Assembly: GCA_045649545.1 (NCBI GenBank)
Contig: JAZRQE010000027.1
Span: 1-6,531, forward strand
Direction of reading: 5' to 3'
Source: UMGS172 sp045649545
GTDB lineage: Bacteria > Bacillota > Clostridia > Oscillospirales > Acutalibacteraceae
DNA: 6,531 nucleotides
Made by a program: the position numbers and the translations under genes. Of the stretch, positions 1-4,932 are shown piece by piece; within the stretch, counting starts at the first letter, position 1, and the number at the start of each line of letters is the position of its first letter. The notes beneath the pieces are model-generated. The model made no database searches. It saw only the letters and a program-made list of their open reading frames with translations, and was not told the DNA's origin.

Positions 1-20
1 ACGAACATAATTTTGAACAT
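1..20 (-). CDS. Probable 5' end of a gene downstream of murA, cut by the window edge
   Basis: On the minus strand an ATG at 20-18 follows a good ribosome site, GAGGTG at 30-25, with a 4-nt gap. The frame stays open to the edge and begins M-F-K-I-M-F. Only six codons and part of a seventh are visible, so the product cannot be identified. In many Clostridia murA is followed by a metallo-beta-lactamase fold hydrolase of the YycJ/WalJ type and then rlmH; that is a guess from gene order and nothing in the sequence confirms it. The start lies only 20 nt beyond the T-run of the murA terminator, leaving no room for a separate promoter after that terminator. Confidence 0.4.
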
Positions 21-40
21 AATACACCTCGAATGCAATT

Positions 41-74
41 TAATAAAAGTTGCCTATGCGGTAGCATAGGCAAC
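41..74 (-). terminator. Intrinsic terminator of murA
   Basis: A perfect 11-bp inverted repeat, GTTGCCTATGC at 49-59 and its complement at 64-74, encloses a 4-nt loop. Read on the minus strand the stem is followed by TTTTATTA (48-41), the expected U-rich tail, and it begins 17 nt after the murA TGA stop (94-92). The plus-strand side has no comparable T-run, so the element is directional. The U-tract is interrupted, so some read-through into the next gene is plausible. Confidence 0.82.
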
Positions 75-91
75 AGTGCTTTTGAATTTAA

Positions 92-1378
92 TCAAACTGC
101 TGAACGGCTTGCAAGCGGGTCGATATAGGTCACTCTGTGAATATCGGCACCGACGGCGGACAGTTTTTCAACTATATTGTCATAACCGCGGTCGATAAAC
201 TCAACATTTTCAATTTCGGTTTTTCCGTTTGCGGCAAGTCCTGCCAAAACCATTGCGGCACCGGCTCTGAGGTCGGTTGCCTTAACGGGTGCGGCGCTAA
301 GACTTTCAACGCCGTTGATAATTGCAACTTTACCGTCAACCTTGATTTTGGCACCCATAAGTGTCAACTGGTCAACATACTTAAAGCGGTTATCCCACAC
401 ACCCTCGGTCATAACACTTACTCCGTCACTCAATGCTAACAGCGTGGTCATTTGCGGTTGCATATCGGTAGGGAAACCGGGGTGAGGCATAGTCAAAACG
501 TTGCAGGTTTTAGGGCGGCGGTTCATAATAACACGTACAGCCTCGTCATACTCTAAAACCTCTGCACCGGCTTCGATTAATTTTGCCGAAATCGACTCCA
601 AGTGTTTTGGGATAACGTTTGTAATTGTCAAGTCACCGCCTGTAATTGCGGCGGCAATCATATAAGTACCTGCCTCAATCTGGTCTGGTATTACACTGTA
701 GGTTGTGCCGTGAAGCGAACTGACACCGCGGATTTTAATAACATCGGTACCGGCACCCATAATATTGGCACCCATAGAGTTCAAGAAGTTGGCAAGGTCA
801 ACAATATGCGGTTCTCTTGCGGCGTTTTCGATAATGGTTAAACCGCGAGCCTTAACGGCTGCCAACATTATGTTAACCGTTGCGCCGACCGAAACTTTGT
901 CAAGATAGATAGAACTGCCAATCAGTTCGGTAGCATAAGCGTGAACCATACCGCCGTCAATCGTGACGGTAGCACCTAAAGCCTCAAAGCCTTTTATGTG
1001 TTGGTCAATCGGTCTTACTCCAAAATCGCAACCGCCCGGAGGGGCAACCTTTGCCTTTCTAAAGCGGCCGAGCATTGCACCTATAAAGTAACTGCTGGCA
1101 CGCATTTTTGAAGACATAGAAGCCGATAAAATATGTGAATTTATGTGAGTGGGGTCAATTTCGACAGTGGTATTGTCGATAACCTTAACGTAAGCACCCA
1201 GCTCATATAAAATTTTAATAATAACATTAACATCGGAAATGGCAGGTACGTTTTCAATACGGCAAACGCCGTCACATAAAAGCACAGCAGGAATGATTGC
1301 AACAGCAGCATTTTTAGCACCGCTGACGGCAACCGTGCCTTCAAGCCTATTTCCTCCGTTTACGATTATTTTTTCCAA
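92..1378 (-). CDS. murA: UDP-N-acetylglucosamine 1-carboxyvinyltransferase (MurA)
   Basis: MurA transfers enolpyruvate from phosphoenolpyruvate to UDP-GlcNAc, the first committed step of peptidoglycan synthesis in the cytoplasm. The 428-residue length is normal for the family. Visible hallmarks are SGAKNA with K22 and N23; the catalytic loop PGGCDFGVRPID with C117 (equivalent to E. coli C115, the fosfomycin target) and R122; GFPTDMQPQ with D305; the segment TEGVWDNRF; DLRAGAAMVLAG with R371; and the C-terminal IDRGYDNIVEKL. Every key catalytic residue is present, so the enzyme should be active and, having Cys rather than Asp, fosfomycin-sensitive in principle. The start is TTG: no ATG or GTG lies in frame before the upstream stop, the protein then begins MEKIIVNGGNRLEG exactly as relatives do, and GGGAG lies 10 nt upstream. 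Many Firmicutes carry two paralogues (MurA1/MurA and MurA2/MurZ); which one this is cannot be settled here. It is transcribed divergently from pcrA. Confidence 0.97.
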   Translation of the reverse strand: MEKIIVNGGNRLEGTVAVSGAKNAAVAIIPAVLLCDGVCRIENVPAISDVNVIIKILYELGAYVKVIDNTTVEIDPTHINSHILSASMSSKMRASSYFIGAMLGRFRKAKVAPPGGCDFGVRPIDQHIKGFEALGATVTIDGGMVHAYATELIGSSIYLDKVSVGATVNIMLAAVKARGLTIIENAAREPHIVDLANFLNSMGANIMGAGTDVIKIRGVSSLHGTTYSVIPDQIEAGTYMIAAAITGGDLTITNVIPKHLESISAKLIEAGAEVLEYDEAVRVIMNRRPKTCNVLTMPHPGFPTDMQPQMTTLLALSDGVSVMTEGVWDNRFKYVDQLTLMGAKIKVDGKVAIINGVESLSAAPVKATDLRAGAAMVLAGLAANGKTEIENVEFIDRGYDNIVEKLSAVGADIHRVTYIDPLASRSAV

Positions 1379-1388
1379 ACAGGATGCA

Positions 1389-1393
1389 CTCCC
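1389..1393 (-). promoter_or_regulatory. Ribosome binding site of murA, spaced for a TTG start
   Basis: GGGAG (1393-1389 on the minus strand) lies 10 nt before the TTG at 1378-1376. The spacing is at the long end of normal and the start codon is weak, so initiation may be modest. No other start codon occurs in frame between this site and the upstream stop. Confidence 0.7.
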
Positions 1394-1409
1394 AACATTT
1401 TTTAATGCT

Positions 1410-1470
1410 AAAATATTATTCCCTTAAATCTATGTACCAAAAATGGTAAAACATTTAAAGATAATATTTT
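1410..1470 (-). promoter_or_regulatory. Long imperfect stem-loop in the murA 5' leader
   Basis: The inverted repeat pairs AAAATATTAT (1410-1419) with ATAATATTTT (1461-1470) over 10 bp. After a 2-nt bulge, CCTTAAAT (1422-1429) pairs with ATTTAAAG (1453-1460) over 8 bp with one G-U. An internal loop follows, then TACC (1435-1438) pairs with GGTA (1445-1448) around a 6-nt loop. It lies wholly inside the transcribed murA leader, about 22 nt after the predicted start and 16 nt before the ribosome site. No U-run follows on the minus strand, so it is not a terminator. A role as a translation or stability control element is inference; it matches no riboswitch class I recognise. Confidence 0.55.
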
Positions 1471-1499
1471 TTGGGGAATCAAAAAATACTCTATGTAAC

Positions 1500-1528
1500 A
1501 TTATACACAACACTGTGCAATTTGTCAA
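1500..1528 (-). promoter_or_regulatory. SigA-type promoter of murA
   Basis: On the minus strand a perfect TTGACA (-35, 1528-1523) and a perfect TATAAT (-10, 1505-1500) are separated by exactly 17 bp. Transcription should start near 1493, giving a leader of about 115 nt before the TTG start. Both hexamers match consensus, which suggests strong housekeeping expression, fitting an essential cell-wall gene. Confidence 0.85.
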
Positions 1529-1643
1529 ACATATTATCAATATATGGATAATTTTCGACAAAATAATAGCATATTTTGATTTAGTGTGTGTAAACTGAGG
1601 ACATTTTGGTAAATTGATTTTCAAAAAATAAACCAAATTACAG

Positions 1644-1672
1644 TTGAAAAGAGTCGTATATTAGGGTATAAT
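1644..1672 (+). promoter_or_regulatory. SigA-type promoter of pcrA
   Basis: TTGAAA (1644-1649) and a perfect TATAAT (1667-1672) are separated by 17 bp. The predicted transcription start is near 1679, leaving a leader of about 26 nt. Because the -10 box covers the first base of the TTG at 1672, that codon cannot be on the transcript and cannot be the pcrA start. Confidence 0.85.
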
Positions 1673-1694
1673 TGAGAATACTAAATTCTAATTC

Positions 1695-1698
1695 GGAG
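1695..1698 (+). promoter_or_regulatory. Ribosome binding site that fixes the pcrA start
   Basis: GGAG (1695-1698) lies 6 nt before the ATG at 1705, an ideal spacing. The alternative TTG start 33 nt upstream lies upstream of the predicted transcription start. Confidence 0.8.
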
Positions 1699-1704
1699 AA
1701 CAGT

Positions 1705-4197
1705 ATGTCTGATTTAAATAAACAATTTTTAAATTTACGGCGTGAGGTTATAAAAAAATACTTTGGCCGTATGAATGATAAGCAGTTTGAGGGCGTAACT
1801 ACGGCTTCAGGTCCGGTGCTGATTTTAGCCGGTGCAGGTAGTGGAAAAACCACAGTGCTTGTAAACAGAATTGCATCGTTGGTGAAATTCGGCGATGCTT
1901 ATAATTCCCAATTTGTGCCGCCCTTTATTAATGAGGTTAATATGTTAGCTGCCAAAGCCGCCGCCGAAAACGGCGAAATCGAAAACGGCGGTATTTTTTC
2001 GGTTGATGCGGCGTCTCCTTGGGAGATTTTAGCCATTACTTTTACCAACAAGGCGGCAGGTGAATTAAAAGAAAGAATTGCACTAATGTTGGGTGATGAG
2101 GGTCTTGACATTTGGGCAGGCACTTTCCACTCGATTTGCGGTAGAATGCTCCGACGTTTCGGTGATTCAATCGGTTATTCTTCCCACTTTACTATTTATG
2201 ATACCGACGACCAAAAAAGAGTAATGAAAGAGGTTTACAAAAGCCTTAATATTGACGAAAAAATGATACCGATTAAATCGGCACTTAACGCTATAAGCAG
2301 TGCTAAAGATAAGTTGATTGACCCTGATGAGTTTATGGAAATCAACTCAACTGATGTTCGTCTTTCAAAAATCGGAAAGGCTTATGCGGCTTATCAAAAG
2401 GCACTAAAAGATGCCGACGCAATGGATTTTGACGATATGATTGTCAATACCGTGAAAATGTTAAAGGAAAACCGTCAGGCGTTGGATTTTTATCAGCGTC
2501 GGTTCAAGTACATAATGGTTGACGAGTATCAGGATACCAACCACGCACAGTATGAGTTGGTCAGCCTGCTTGCCGAAAAGAGCCGTAATATCTGTGTTGT
2601 TGGTGATGACGACCAGAGTATTTACCGCTTCAGAGGTGCGACAATTGAAAACATCTTGAGCTTCGAGGATACATATCCCGAGGCAAAGGTAATACGTCTT
2701 GAGCAAAATTACCGTTCAACCTCGGTTATTCTTGATGCCGCTAATGCGGTTATTGCCAACAATAAAGCAAGAAAAGGTAAAAATCTTTGGACAAGTGCCG
2801 CTGGCGGTGACAAAATCGAGGTTTACACTGCCCCTGATGAGCAGGGTGAGGCTTCACGCGTTGTGGATACTATACTTAATAACGTAGCATCAGGTGGCAG
2901 ATATTCTGACAACGCTGTGCTTTACCGTATGAATGCACAGTCTAACGCTATTGAAAATGTGCTTGCCCGTTCGGGCGTGCCTTATAGAGTTGTGGGCGGT
3001 CACAGGTTCTACGACCGTAAGGAAATACGTGATGTTATTGCTTATTTGAACGTTATTGCTAACCATGGCGACCGTGTGAGATTGCAAAGAATTATTAACG
3101 AGCCTAAACGCGGTTTGGGTGATACAACTATTGGACGTGCGGTTGAAATTTCTGACCAAACAGGCTTAAGTTTGTTTGAAGTTTTCAAAACTGCGGAGGA
3201 TTTTCCGCCCTTACAACGCAGTGCCAAAAAACTCAGTGAGTTTTGTAATATGATTGAGTCCTTGACCGAGTTCGGTGCAACTGAAGGTGTAACATTGGTT
3301 CAGTTGTTTGAGGAAATGCTTGATAAATCGGGTTATACCTTAATGCTTATTGCCGAGGGTAAAGAGGGTGCCGAGCGATTGGAAAACGTCAAAGAATTGG
3401 CGTCTTCAATTGCTCAGTATGAAAAGGAAACCGAAAACCCGAGTCTTTCGGGATTTTTGGAGGAAGTAGCCCTTATCAGCGATATTGACCAGTTTGATTC
3501 CGAGGCTGACGCGGTTGTTTTGATGACGGTACACTCGGCAAAAGGTCTTGAGTTCGAGAATGTTTATTTGGTTGGTTGGGAAGAGGGTATATTCCCCGGC
3601 AACCAGTCAATTTACGGCACACCCGAGGATATTGAGGAAGAACGCCGTTTGGCTTATGTTGCCATTACCCGTGCCAAGAAAAAATTACATATTTCCAATG
3701 CGTATACCCGTATGCTGTTCGGTCAAACGAGCAGGAATATGCCGTCACGCTTTTTAGAAGAAGTACCTAAAGATTTGTGCAATATTAAAAGTGTTCGCAG
3801 TGGTATGTCGGCTTTTGGTATGGGCAGTGCGGACTATCGGTATTCAAGCGGCAAAGAGACTACAACCTACGGTTTCGGTTCAAGGTCTCACAGTCAGCCG
3901 AGGTATGATGACGGTTTCTTCAGTCCGCGTCCTGTTGCAAAGACCGGCGGTACTAAAAGTGCTTTCGGTCAGACAAGAGGCGGAACTCTATTACAAAATC
4001 ATAAAACCTCAACGGCTTCAAAGCCTGCTAACACGAGTGCATATACCGTAGGGCAAAGGGTTAAGCACAAGGCTTTCGGCTGTGGTATGGTTATTTCGGT
4101 AAAGCCGATGGGTAATGACACATTGTTGGAAATTGCTTTTGACGAAAAGGGCACAAAAAAGCTTATGGCTAACTTTGCAAGACTTGAGAATATGTAA
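1705..4197 (+). CDS. pcrA: ATP-dependent DNA helicase PcrA/UvrD (superfamily 1A)
   Basis: A 3'-to-5' DNA translocase and helicase used in repair, replication-fork maintenance and transcription-linked repair. With the ATG start it has 830 residues. The motifs come in order: Walker A GAGSGKT (43-49), motif Ia AITFTNKAAGELKERI (110-125), motif II VDEYQDTN (272-279), motif III VVGDDDQSIYRFRGA (298-312), motif IV LEQNYRS (332-338), motif V MTVHSAKGLEFENV (607-620) and motif VI ERRLAYVAITRAKK (646-659). After a low-complexity Ser/Gly/Thr-rich linker (about 695-778) comes a Tudor-like tail (about 780-830, VGQRVKHKAFGCG) that in PcrA proteins binds RNA polymerase. It is longer than the usual 720-760 residues because of the long linker and an insertion of about 38 residues between motifs I and Ia. 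The common downstream partner ligA is absent; ireB follows after 78 nt with no obvious terminator between them. Confidence 0.96.
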   Translation: MSDLNKQFLNLRREVIKKYFGRMNDKQFEGVTTASGPVLILAGAGSGKTTVLVNRIASLVKFGDAYNSQFVPPFINEVNMLAAKAAAENGEIENGGIFSVDAASPWEILAITFTNKAAGELKERIALMLGDEGLDIWAGTFHSICGRMLRRFGDSIGYSSHFTIYDTDDQKRVMKEVYKSLNIDEKMIPIKSALNAISSAKDKLIDPDEFMEINSTDVRLSKIGKAYAAYQKALKDADAMDFDDMIVNTVKMLKENRQALDFYQRRFKYIMVDEYQDTNHAQYELVSLLAEKSRNICVVGDDDQSIYRFRGATIENILSFEDTYPEAKVIRLEQNYRSTSVILDAANAVIANNKARKGKNLWTSAAGGDKIEVYTAPDEQGEASRVVDTILNNVASGGRYSDNAVLYRMNAQSNAIENVLARSGVPYRVVGGHRFYDRKEIRDVIAYLNVIANHGDRVRLQRIINEPKRGLGDTTIGRAVEISDQTGLSLFEVFKTAEDFPPLQRSAKKLSEFCNMIESLTEFGATEGVTLVQLFEEMLDKSGYTLMLIAEGKEGAERLENVKELASSIAQYEKETENPSLSGFLEEVALISDIDQFDSEADAVVLMTVHSAKGLEFENVYLVGWEEGIFPGNQSIYGTPEDIEEERRLAYVAITRAKKKLHISNAYTRMLFGQTSRNMPSRFLEEVPKDLCNIKSVRSGMSAFGMGSADYRYSSGKETTTYGFGSRSHSQPRYDDGFFSPRPVAKTGGTKSAFGQTRGGTLLQNHKTSTASKPANTSAYTVGQRVKHKAFGCGMVISVKPMGNDTLLEIAFDEKGTKKLMANFARLENM
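1966..1990 (+). repeat. Short tandem repeat within the pcrA insertion
   Basis: GAAAACGGCG occurs at 1966-1975 and again at 1981-1990 with a 15-nt period, encoding ENGEI followed by ENGGI in frame. The first copy is also preceded by GCCG, so GCCGAAAACGGC forms a small hairpin. This looks like a small in-frame duplication inside the family-atypical insertion. Confidence 0.6.
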
Positions 4198-4222
4198 ACT
4201 TTTTCTGTTTGAAAAATTTTTC

Positions 4223-4251
4223 TTGTAAAACGGTTAATATTGTTGTAGAAT
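4223..4251 (+). promoter_or_regulatory. Predicted SigA promoter of ireB
   Basis: TTGTAA (4223-4228) and TAGAAT (4246-4251) are separated by 17 bp, four and five matches to consensus respectively. Transcription would start near 4258, leaving a leader of about 18 nt that still includes the ribosome site. No clear terminator separates pcrA from this point (GAAAAATTTTTC at 4211-4222 is only an AT palindrome), so ireB may also receive read-through from pcrA. Confidence 0.6.
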
Positions 4252-4262
4252 ATAGTTATAAG

Positions 4263-4269
4263 AGAGGTG
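4263..4269 (+). promoter_or_regulatory. Ribosome binding site that fixes the ireB start
   Basis: AGAGGTG (4263-4269) lies 6 nt before the ATG at 4276. The in-frame GTG at 4267 is part of this ribosome site and so cannot be the start codon. Confidence 0.75.
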
Positions 4270-4275
4270 CATATT

Positions 4276-4530
4276 ATGAACGGTAACAATCAAAGCACAA
4301 TTACTTTCAGCCTCGGTAACGAGAGTGAGATGGAAGTCAGAAGAATAATGCTTGTGGTTTATAACGCATTAAAGGAAAAGGGTTATAACCCCGTAAACCA
4401 ACTTGTGGGATATATTTTGTCGGAGGACCCGACCTATATCACCACGCATAATAACGCACGTAATCTTATTAGAAGAATTGACCGTGATACATTATTGCAG
4501 ATTTTGGTTAAGTATTATTTGACTAACTGA
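4276..4530 (+). CDS. ireB: IreB/ReoM family regulatory phosphoprotein (formerly UPF0297/YrzL)
   Basis: A small cytoplasmic protein of 84 residues, normal for the family. The conserved core is EKGYNPVNQLVGYILS (34-49), DPTY (51-54), the basic helix ARNLIRR (61-67) and the C-terminal LVKYYL (77-82), which closely follows IreB of Enterococcus and ReoM of Listeria as I recall them. In those species it is a substrate of the PASTA-domain Ser/Thr kinase (IreK/PrkA). Listeria ReoM, phosphorylated on Thr7, governs ClpCP-dependent breakdown of MurA, and IreB affects cephalosporin tolerance. Here T8 aligns with that phosphosite, counting back from the conserved glycine; T10 is a second candidate. Gene order is atypical: the usual alaS, ruvX and DUF1292 neighbours are missing, and it stands alone between pcrA and its own terminator. 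The family call is firm; the pathway role is inferred by homology. Confidence 0.95.
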   Translation: MNGNNQSTITFSLGNESEMEVRRIMLVVYNALKEKGYNPVNQLVGYILSEDPTYITTHNNARNLIRRIDRDTLLQILVKYYLTN

Positions 4531-4541
4531 TTTTGTGTTGT

Positions 4542-4580
4542 AAAACAACCTCCAATTGTTGGGGGTTGTTTTTATTTTCG
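4542..4580 (+). terminator. Intrinsic terminator of ireB
   Basis: A 12-bp stem pairs AAAACAACCTCC (4542-4553) with GGGGGTTGTTTT (4561-4572), with one G-U pair, around a 7-nt loop AATTGTT. The stem runs into TTTTTATTTT. It begins 11 nt after the ireB TGA and isolates ireB from the riboswitch-controlled transporter unit. Confidence 0.88.
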
Positions 4581-4681
4581 ATTTGTTTTGACGCGTTGGT
4601 TTTAAAAGGCTGTAAAAAATTTAATGATTTTGTGCAAACCGCCAAAATATAAGGATTTTTGTCAATTTTTTGAAATTTTTG

Positions 4682-4710
4682 TTGAAAAAGCAAAAATAGT
4701 GTGCTATACT
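4682..4710 (+). promoter_or_regulatory. Extended -10 promoter driving the glycine riboswitch and symporter
   Basis: TTGAAA (4682-4687) and TATACT (4705-4710) are separated by 17 bp. The -10 is preceded by TGC (4702-4704), giving the extended TGn element. Transcription should start near 4717, only a few nucleotides before the first predicted helix of the riboswitch, so the promoter and RNA positions support each other. Confidence 0.85.
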
Positions 4711-4723
4711 CTTTGCAATAAAG

Positions 4724-4845
4724 CCCAATGAAGTGCCGGAAACAGTGTGACCGGTATCAGAGGGGACTCTGGAGAATCTCGTAAAACGGGTGCCGAAGGT
4801 GCAAGGAAGTTTCACTTCCGAATCTCTCAGGCAAAAGGATAGAGT
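4724..4845 (+). promoter_or_regulatory. Glycine riboswitch, single aptamer with upstream ghost hairpin
   Basis: The aptamer (4766-4845) shows the class hallmarks: P1 ACTCT (4766-4770) with AGAGT (4841-4845); GGAGA (4771-4775) facing the ATCTCTC segment; the conserved core TGCCGAAGGTGCAA (4791-4804); and AATCTCTCAGGCAAAAGGAT (4821-4840). Two small hairpins fit, CTCG/CGGG (4778-4790) and GGAAGT/ACTTCC (4805-4819). No second complete aptamer lies on either side. Upstream, TGCCGG (4734-4739) pairs with CCGGTA (4751-4756), and CCC (4724-4726) can pair with GGG near 4762-4765. This resembles the ghost aptamer of type-2 singlet glycine riboswitches. The following gene is a glycine/alanine symporter, a known regulon member. 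The aptamer identity is firm; the ghost assignment is inference. Confidence 0.93.
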
Positions 4846-4890
4846 TTTGAATTTTTCTTTCAAAATACGTCTTTTATTTTCTTTGGAGTC
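4765..4890 (+). promoter_or_regulatory. Predicted antiterminator helix of the riboswitch
   Basis: GACTCTGGAGAA (4765-4776), the 5' strand of P1/P2, is complementary over 12 continuous pairs, three of them G-U, to TTCTTTGGAGTC (4879-4890). The right-hand strand overlaps the first four bases of the terminator's 5' arm. The pairing therefore excludes both the glycine-bound aptamer and the terminator, which predicts an OFF switch: glycine forms P1, frees the terminator arm and stops transcription. Confidence 0.6.
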
Positions 4891-4912
4891 GCTTTTATAA
4901 AGCGGCTTTTTT
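4887..4912 (+). terminator. Riboswitch expression-platform terminator
   Basis: A 9-bp stem pairs AGTCGCTTT (4887-4895) with AAAGCGGCT (4899-4907), with one G-U pair and a 3-nt loop, and runs directly into TTTTTT (4907-4912). It sits between the aptamer and the symporter ribosome site, where a conditional terminator belongs. Confidence 0.87.
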
Positions 4913-4932
4913 AATTTTAGGAGGGTGCTATT

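Larger units (their letters stand above)
1379..1704. other. Divergent murA/pcrA intergenic region
   Basis: This 326-nt AT-rich stretch holds, from left to right, the murA ribosome site, the murA leader with a long inverted repeat (1410-1470), the murA promoter (1500-1528, minus strand), about 115 nt between the two promoters, and the pcrA promoter (1644-1672) with a 26-nt leader. The middle section contains two short inverted repeats: ATTATC and GATAAT at 1533-1538 and 1547-1552, just upstream of the murA -35, and TTTGGT and ACCAAA at 1605-1610 and 1632-1637, just upstream of the pcrA -35. Both are weak, operator-like candidates in AT-rich DNA. No LexA-type site and no credible gene were seen. 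Confidence 0.6.
4531..4932 (+). other. 402-nt intergenic region holding the ireB terminator and the symporter's riboswitch leader
   Basis: Contents in order: the ireB terminator (4542-4580); about 100 nt of AT-rich DNA (4581-4681) in which I see nothing definite; the promoter (4682-4710); the ghost hairpin and glycine aptamer (4724-4845); a weak AT hairpin pairing TTTTGAA (4845-4851) with TTCAAAA (4859-4865); the expression-platform terminator (4887-4912); and the ribosome site AGGAGGG (4919-4925). No protein gene is supported here. Confidence 0.7.

Noticed and set aside
1430..1636. 68-codon minus-strand open frame across the murA promoter
   Set aside because: It runs through the murA -35/-10 and leader hairpin, is AT-driven in composition and resembles no protein family I know.
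1529..1643. LexA/SOS box controlling pcrA
   Set aside because: I found no match to the Gram-positive CGAAC-N4-GTTCG type palindrome in the region between the promoters.
1672..1704. TTG at 1672 as the pcrA start, adding 11 residues
   Set aside because: The codon overlaps the -10 box of the pcrA promoter and lacks a ribosome site, whereas the ATG at 1705 has GGAG at ideal spacing.
4198..4222. Intrinsic terminator after pcrA
   Set aside because: Only the AT palindrome GAAAAATTTTTC is present, with no GC-containing stem followed by a U-run.
4267..4275. GTG at 4267 as the ireB start, adding 3 residues
   Set aside because: It is part of the AGAGGTG ribosome site; the ATG at 4276 has correct 6-nt spacing.
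4846..4886. Possible second glycine aptamer downstream of the first
   Set aside because: The stretch is AT-rich, lacks the GCCGAAGG-type core, and is occupied by a weak hairpin and the antiterminator strand.
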